Positions 59,523 to 62,801 of a stretch of DNA of 62,801 nucleotides are shown in pieces (position 1 is the first letter of the stretch; each line of letters opens with the position of its first letter). The notes below the pieces were generated by a model. That model was given only the letters and a program-made list of their open reading frames with translations, did not search any database and was not told the DNA's origin. The translations under genes and the position numbers were made by a program. This DNA comes from an uncultured Oscillibacter sp. (GTDB lineage: Bacteria; Bacillota; Clostridia; Oscillospirales; Oscillospiraceae), in contig CAJUDW010000014.1 in the NCBI GenBank assembly GCA_910584995.1, positions 1-62,801 on the forward strand, read 5' to 3'.

Positions 59523-60767
59523 ATGAAACGCGCTTTAACCGCCCTTCTGGCCCTTCTTTTGCTGGCCGGCTGCGGCCATGCCCCCTCCGAAGCGCCGGAG
59601 GAAACGCTGGAGGAAACGCCGGAGGAATCCCCGGAACGCCCCCTGGAGACGGAGCCCGCCCCGGCCCCGGAGGGGCTCTCCCTGAAGGTGGAGCGGGAGG
59701 TTTACGACCCCTCCCTGACCCGGTATACCTATTTTATTTACAACAACACGGATCACACCGTGGAATTTGGCGATCCCTATCAGATCCAGCGCCTGGAGGG
59801 GGATGTCTGGCAGGATCTGACCCCCCGGGAGGACTGGGGCTTCTCCCTCATCGGCTACATACTCTCCCCCGGCGGGACATTTGTCCGCACCTGCACCCTG
59901 GACTACTACCAGGAACCTCCGGAGGCAGGGCGTTACCGCCTCCTGAAAGACATGGGGGATGACGGCGTCCTGACGGCGGAATTTTCCCTTGGGGACAGCC
60001 CCTACACCGCCGAAGCCCCCTACGGGCTGGCGCCTCTGGAAACCCTGCCCCTTTCCTACGGCGCGGCGGATGCCGCAGGCACCGGGGCGGTGCTTTTCAC
60101 CGTCGCCGGGGAGGAAAACCTGAAGGCGGCGGATGAGTTCCTGCAGAAATCCAGCCTGGGGGCGGCCTGCCAGCTGCGGACGGTGCAGGATTTTGGGGAG
60201 AATGATCCCCTCATCATCGATGTGGTCTATGACGGCCGCTATCTCTGGCGTATGCGCCAGGGGGACTATTTCCTGGAAAAATGGTTCTCGTACATCATCA
60301 CCGACGGGACGGATCTCTACCTCTCCAACGGCGCGGACTGGGAGAATTCAGCGAAATACGGCAGCGACAAGGCCTTCCTCCTGCCGGAGTTTCAGTCCTC
60401 CGCCGGGATAGTGGAGGCTGTCCGGACACAGATGTCGGAGCGGCTGGAACGGGGCTCGGCCCGCTATCTCCTCTGGAGCGGCGACGGCGTTTGGCACGCG
60501 GGGCTCTCCGGGGACGCTGCCCCCACGGAATTTTCCGTGGGATGGAGCAAACCCGGGGAGGGCTCTGCCGCCGGGCTTTACAATCTCCAGGACTGGGACG
60601 GGGTAGAAACGGCGATTACCGGCATCTCCTGGCAGGAGGACGGCATGCTGCTTTTGCAGTGCGAAACGGTTTCTGGAGACCAAGCCCTCCGGGTGTTTGA
60701 CCCGGAAACGGAGCGGCTGGCCGACGCCGGCGGGGCGGGGATCTGCGGCCTGCCTCCCGCGCCGTGA
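59523..60767 (+). CDS. Lipoprotein with an Ig-like domain
   Basis: 414 aa. Lipobox LLAGC (Cys18), an acidic Glu/Pro-rich spacer (about 20-50), then a beta-sandwich-like domain (LKVEREVYDPSLTRYTYFIYNN ... YQEPPEAGRYRLLKD) of the kind called Big_14/immunoglobulin-like in Firmicutes lipoproteins. The rest is Trp- and Tyr-rich, without a family I recognise. Start ATG at 59523 after GAGGTGAT. Function unknown; lone gene. Confidence 0.7.
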   Translation: MKRALTALLALLLLAGCGHAPSEAPEETLEETPEESPERPLETEPAPAPEGLSLKVEREVYDPSLTRYTYFIYNNTDHTVEFGDPYQIQRLEGDVWQDLTPREDWGFSLIGYILSPGGTFVRTCTLDYYQEPPEAGRYRLLKDMGDDGVLTAEFSLGDSPYTAEAPYGLAPLETLPLSYGAADAAGTGAVLFTVAGEENLKAADEFLQKSSLGAACQLRTVQDFGENDPLIIDVVYDGRYLWRMRQGDYFLEKWFSYIITDGTDLYLSNGADWENSAKYGSDKAFLLPEFQSSAGIVEAVRTQMSERLERGSARYLLWSGDGVWHAGLSGDAAPTEFSVGWSKPGEGSAAGLYNLQDWDGVETAITGISWQEDGMLLLQCETVSGDQALRVFDPETERLADAGGAGICGLPPAP

Positions 60768-60830
60768 GAGCCAACCTCCGGAAAGAGACGCGGCTGCCCC
60801 AGGCGGCGGAGGCGGGGAGAGAATCGGAGG

Positions 60831-60856
60831 GGGTTCGCGCCTAAAGGCGCGAACCC
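60831..60856 (+). repeat. Perfect inverted repeat after the lipoprotein gene
   Basis: GGGTTCGCGCC/GGCGCGAACCC, 11 pairs, loop TAAA, no U-tract. Probably helps 3' end stability. Confidence 0.5.
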
Positions 60857-60902
60857 GGCATGTGGGCCGCAGTTAAAATCTCCGATAACAGGTATTACAC
60901 CG

Positions 60903-60920
60903 CCCCTATAAGGGGTTTTT
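60903..60920 (+). terminator. Short terminator
   Basis: CCCCT/AGGGG five-pair stem with loop ATA and TTTTT. Weak, but it follows the 60831 hairpin and would end the lipoprotein transcript. 60921-61179 contains no gene that I can support. Confidence 0.5.
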
Positions 60921-61179
60921 ACCGGCAAAGCCTAAAATTTTATTTCTGCTGCATCCGTGCCCTGCCGCTATGGAAATAACGGCAGGGCAACATTTTTCCA
61001 AATTCTTTAAACCACCAAATTTCTTTCTATCGTTTTTGTAGTGGTTTCCCGCTTCGCTCGGATATTTCATCCTGGGTAAAGTTAAAGCTTTTTGGAAGTA
61101 CGGGCACAATCCGTGGTCTTTTCTTGAACATAAAAAGGGCCTCTTTCCGTTGCACCGGAAAGAGGCCAAAGGTGTCTGC

Positions 61180-61623
61180 TCAGGAGAGCTCACCGCTGGG
61201 GGAACAAGAAATGGAGATAGTCAATCTTTTTTCTACACCTTCGAACTTGAAAGTGGCGGTGCCAGAAGCTGTGTTGCCGGATCCACTGGCTGTGCCTTTA
61301 ACATAAGTACAACCATTCATGCCTTCGCCAGTAATACCAGCTGATATAGCCTTTGCGGAAGATCCAGAAATATCAAAAGACGCATATAGCGTTGCCGTAC
61401 CAATTAGTGTAGACTTATAGTATAATTCACGAGTCTTTGCTCCAGCGACAGTATCACCAGAACGCCCAGCAGGATATTGGGAAATTGTCTCTACGGCATA
61501 AAAACCGTCACCCAGATCAATTACTTTCTCTTCAGGTTCAACAGCCAAAACAGAACTACTCATAATAGATAAAACTGTTACAGCCGTAAATAAAAAAGCC
61601 AAAAACCTTTTCACTCTATTCAT
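61180..61623 (-). CDS. Small secreted protein
   Basis: 147 aa. Signal peptide MNRVKRFLAFLFTAVTVLSIMSSSVLA, then a Gly/Ser/Thr-rich beta-type domain (YYKSTLIGTATLYASFDISG ... KGTASGSGNTASGTATFKFEG) that looks extracellular; two cysteines (CTYVKG and ISCSPSG) may bridge. Function unknown. Its A+T content is higher than most of the window, hinting at recent arrival or a fast-evolving effector. Start overlaps the stop of the PadR-linked membrane gene by eight bases. Confidence 0.65.
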   Translation of the reverse strand: MNRVKRFLAFLFTAVTVLSIMSSSVLAVEPEEKVIDLGDGFYAVETISQYPAGRSGDTVAGAKTRELYYKSTLIGTATLYASFDISGSSAKAISAGITGEGMNGCTYVKGTASGSGNTASGTATFKFEGVEKRLTISISCSPSGELS

Positions 61624-62068
61624 CCTCTCCTGCACGCCAAGAAGCAACCTCTGGAATATCTCCTATAACGGTTTCAACCTCTTCTGGCGCCAAATCAAGC
61701 ATTGGATACTCTACTATAACGAGATCCTCGTCCAATTCTGTCGATTTTTCATACTGTACGTACCAAAATACGGCGCTGCAAACTACAATAGCCGCAAACA
61801 GCGCCGCAATACAACCGTGAATGAGGCGGCGTTGCTTCAAAGCCGCCTCCACCCGGCCTTTGTCCAGGCGGGAGAGCAACTCTGCCGCGAAATCCGCCGG
61901 TTCGCCGAAAGCGGCCACATACGCGTCGTATTCCGCCTCCGGGTTCTCCTAGCAGAAAGTCTCCACCATCGCTTCACATCGGGCCAGCAGTGCCTTCCGG
62001 TCAGGGCAGCCGCAAACCAGCGCCCGCCGTACCCGGGCCAGATACCGTTTCGCAACCTTACTGTCCAT
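61616..62068 (-). pseudogene. PadR-linked membrane protein with internal TAG
   Basis: HAAS/DUF1700-type protein: N-terminal half MDSKVAKRYLARVRRAL...ALLARCEAMVETFC, then after the in-frame TAG at 61949-61951 the reading goes on ENPEAEYDAYVAAFGEPADFAAELLSRL, typical of this family, and ends with one membrane helix and an acidic tail. So the gene is broken at codon 40, or TAG is read through, or translation restarts at a GTG near 61918. It overlaps padR by 11 bases, the usual padR-haas arrangement. Confidence 0.75.
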
Positions 62069-62429
62069 CCGGCTCCGTCCCCCTTTCCAGCAGCTGTTCC
62101 ACACCGGCGGAAACCCGCCGGTAAACCGCTTTCAGGGCTTCCAGATATCCCCTGCCTTCCTCTGTGATCTGATAATACTGCCGCCGCCGCCCGTCGGGGG
62201 CGATTTTTTTGTACGCCTCCAAAATGTACTCCTTTTCAATCAGCCGGTAGAGGAGCATATAGGGGGACGTCATCGTCAAAGCCCTTCCGGACTCCTCTTC
62301 CAGGCTGCGGATAATCTGCGGTGCGTGCATGTCCTCCCGGCTTAGCAGAGACAGCACCAGCATTTCAGCCACGGCTTTTTTCAAATTTTCTTCCAGTCCC
62401 TGTGCGGAGCCACTTCTTATCTCAGGCAT
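62058..62429 (-). CDS. PadR-family transcriptional regulator
   Basis: 123 aa winged-helix regulator. The HTH region (LKKAVAEMLVLSLLSREDMHAPQIIRSLEE) and wing (YRLIEKEYILEAYKK ... RRRQYYQITEEG) are standard PadR. Regulators of this kind with a DUF1700/HAAS partner often control membrane or stress genes. Start ATG at 62429 with GGGAGGCGGCG. It has its own promoter with a palindrome over the start of transcription, so likely represses itself. Confidence 0.9.
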   Translation of the reverse strand: MPEIRSGSAQGLEENLKKAVAEMLVLSLLSREDMHAPQIIRSLEEESGRALTMTSPYMLLYRLIEKEYILEAYKKIAPDGRRRQYYQITEEGRGYLEALKAVYRRVSAGVEQLLERGTEPDGQ

Positions 62430-62450
62430 CGCCGCCTCCCTTGCCTGTGT

Positions 62451-62462
62451 TGAAACGTTTCA
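62451..62462. promoter_or_regulatory. Palindromic operator of padR
   Basis: TGAAACGTTTCA, a perfect 12-base palindrome starting eight bases after the -10 box of padR. Its centre AAACGTTT equals that of the LacI-type sites at 21299 and 21512. Confidence 0.5.
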
Positions 62463-62470
62463 GCATTTGT

Positions 62471-62499
62471 ATAATATCTGATTTCTTTTGGCTTGTCAA
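62471..62499 (-). promoter_or_regulatory. Promoter of padR
   Basis: Minus strand TTGACA (62494-62499), 17 bases, TATTAT (62471-62476). Strong sigma-A type promoter. Confidence 0.75.
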
Positions 62500-62503
62500 T
62501 AAT

Positions 62504-62755
62504 CTTTTCGAAAAATATCAAATGTTTACCTTTATCTTTTATTGAGAGTAAAGAATCTGACAGAAATTCCCGTGTTCTTCACTGCGTGCTGGGAAGTTTT
62601 TGAAAAATTTCCGGAAAATTTTCGGAAAAGGGCGTCCTTTTGTGCGTCCTCACTATCTTCTGCACCAGCTGCGATTAGAAAATTTATATTCAGCTTTAAT
62701 AATTTTTTGAAAAAATATCAAATATTTGTTTTCTTATTTTATTGAGAAATATGCT
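62504..62755. repeat. Pair of A+T-rich direct repeats
   Basis: Around 62504-62549 and 62704-62750 the same pattern recurs: a T-rich stretch, GAAAAA, TATCAAAT, TTT..C, then CTTTATCTTTTATTGAGA or TTCTTATTTTATTGAGA. Spacing about 200. No gene that I can support lies in 62500-62801. Could be remains of duplicated regulatory or mobile DNA. Confidence 0.5.
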
Positions 62756-62801
62756 TATCGACTTAACACAGCAAGGCACAAGATGTAGCAACAGCCCTGG
62801 T

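Noticed and set aside
61949..61951. TAG as a pyrrolysine codon
   Set aside because: The family is not a methylamine methyltransferase and nothing in the window supports pyrrolysine use. A nonsense change is simpler.
1..62801. tRNA, rRNA, CRISPR, transposase or phage genes
   Set aside because: Searched by eye for T-loop motifs, direct repeat arrays and typical proteins; none found. Small degenerate copies could be missed without a program.

Overview
The window looks like chromosome of a strictly anaerobic, G+C-rich member of the Clostridia, most like the Oscillospiraceae of the gut (Oscillibacter, Lawsonibacter, Flavonifractor, Dysosmobacter type). The signs are Gram-positive regulators (WalR/WalK with YycH, YycI and YycJ), strong AGGAGG ribosome sites, sigma-A promoters of the TTGACA-17-TATAAT kind, lipoproteins with lipoboxes, acetate kinase, a likely 4-hydroxybutyrate dehydrogenase of the succinate-to-butyrate route, and a split transketolase. 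I saw no tRNA, rRNA, CRISPR array, prophage or transposase gene. The genus is inferred.

Layout. 0-6 kb (mostly minus): glucose-6-phosphate isomerase, a GH13 amylase, YigZ, HflX, a flavin reductase and ribosomal protein L31. 6-15.4 kb (plus): NUDIX hydrolase, then the cell-wall stress operon walR-walK-yycH-yycI, with murA, yycJ and rlmH behind it. 15.5-18.3 kb: phosphoglucomutase and a lipoprotein. 18.5-30 kb: a sugar-phosphate locus around a LacI-type regulator. To its left run PfkB kinase and PHP phosphoesterase (minus). To its right (plus) run four tandem HAD-fold proteins, a circularly permuted phosphoglycerate mutase, both halves of transketolase and a 4-hydroxybutyrate dehydrogenase. Two LacI-type operator palindromes lie in the divergent promoter region. 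30-42.5 kb: malQ, an LDH-like/flavodoxin-like pair, an RsiV-like lipoprotein, tmcAL, ackA, a hemolysin III protein behind a long perfect palindrome, a frameshifted prolyl-tRNA editing gene, murC and cca. 42.7-60 kb: dpaL and carbamate kinase, then a Met-gamma-lyase-like enzyme, DUF554, tcdA, a PrsA-like foldase, a 6S-like RNA candidate, DUF1292, a class A PBP, SOD, and ygfK/ssnA. 60-62.8 kb: a PadR regulator with a nonsense-broken membrane partner and a small secreted protein.

Two things stand out. (1) The protein at 24750-26318 has all the blocks of cofactor-independent phosphoglycerate mutase, but the C-terminal half comes first. Every catalytic residue I could map is present except one substrate-site Asp (now Ser). 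It sits beside four HAD proteins that lack the second Asp of DxD, so this LacI-controlled locus may be an undescribed sugar-phosphate pathway. (2) ssnA has a leader with an aptamer-like stem, a competing anti-terminator helix and an intrinsic terminator, so it looks like a riboswitch. With ygfK, dpaL and arcC elsewhere in the window it points to purine (urate/xanthine) breakdown.

Two small families of terminal-inverted-repeat elements (31905/38974, and 44973/49930) lie between genes. Several genes carry start choices that differ from the longest reading frame; the starts given follow the ribosome binding sites.
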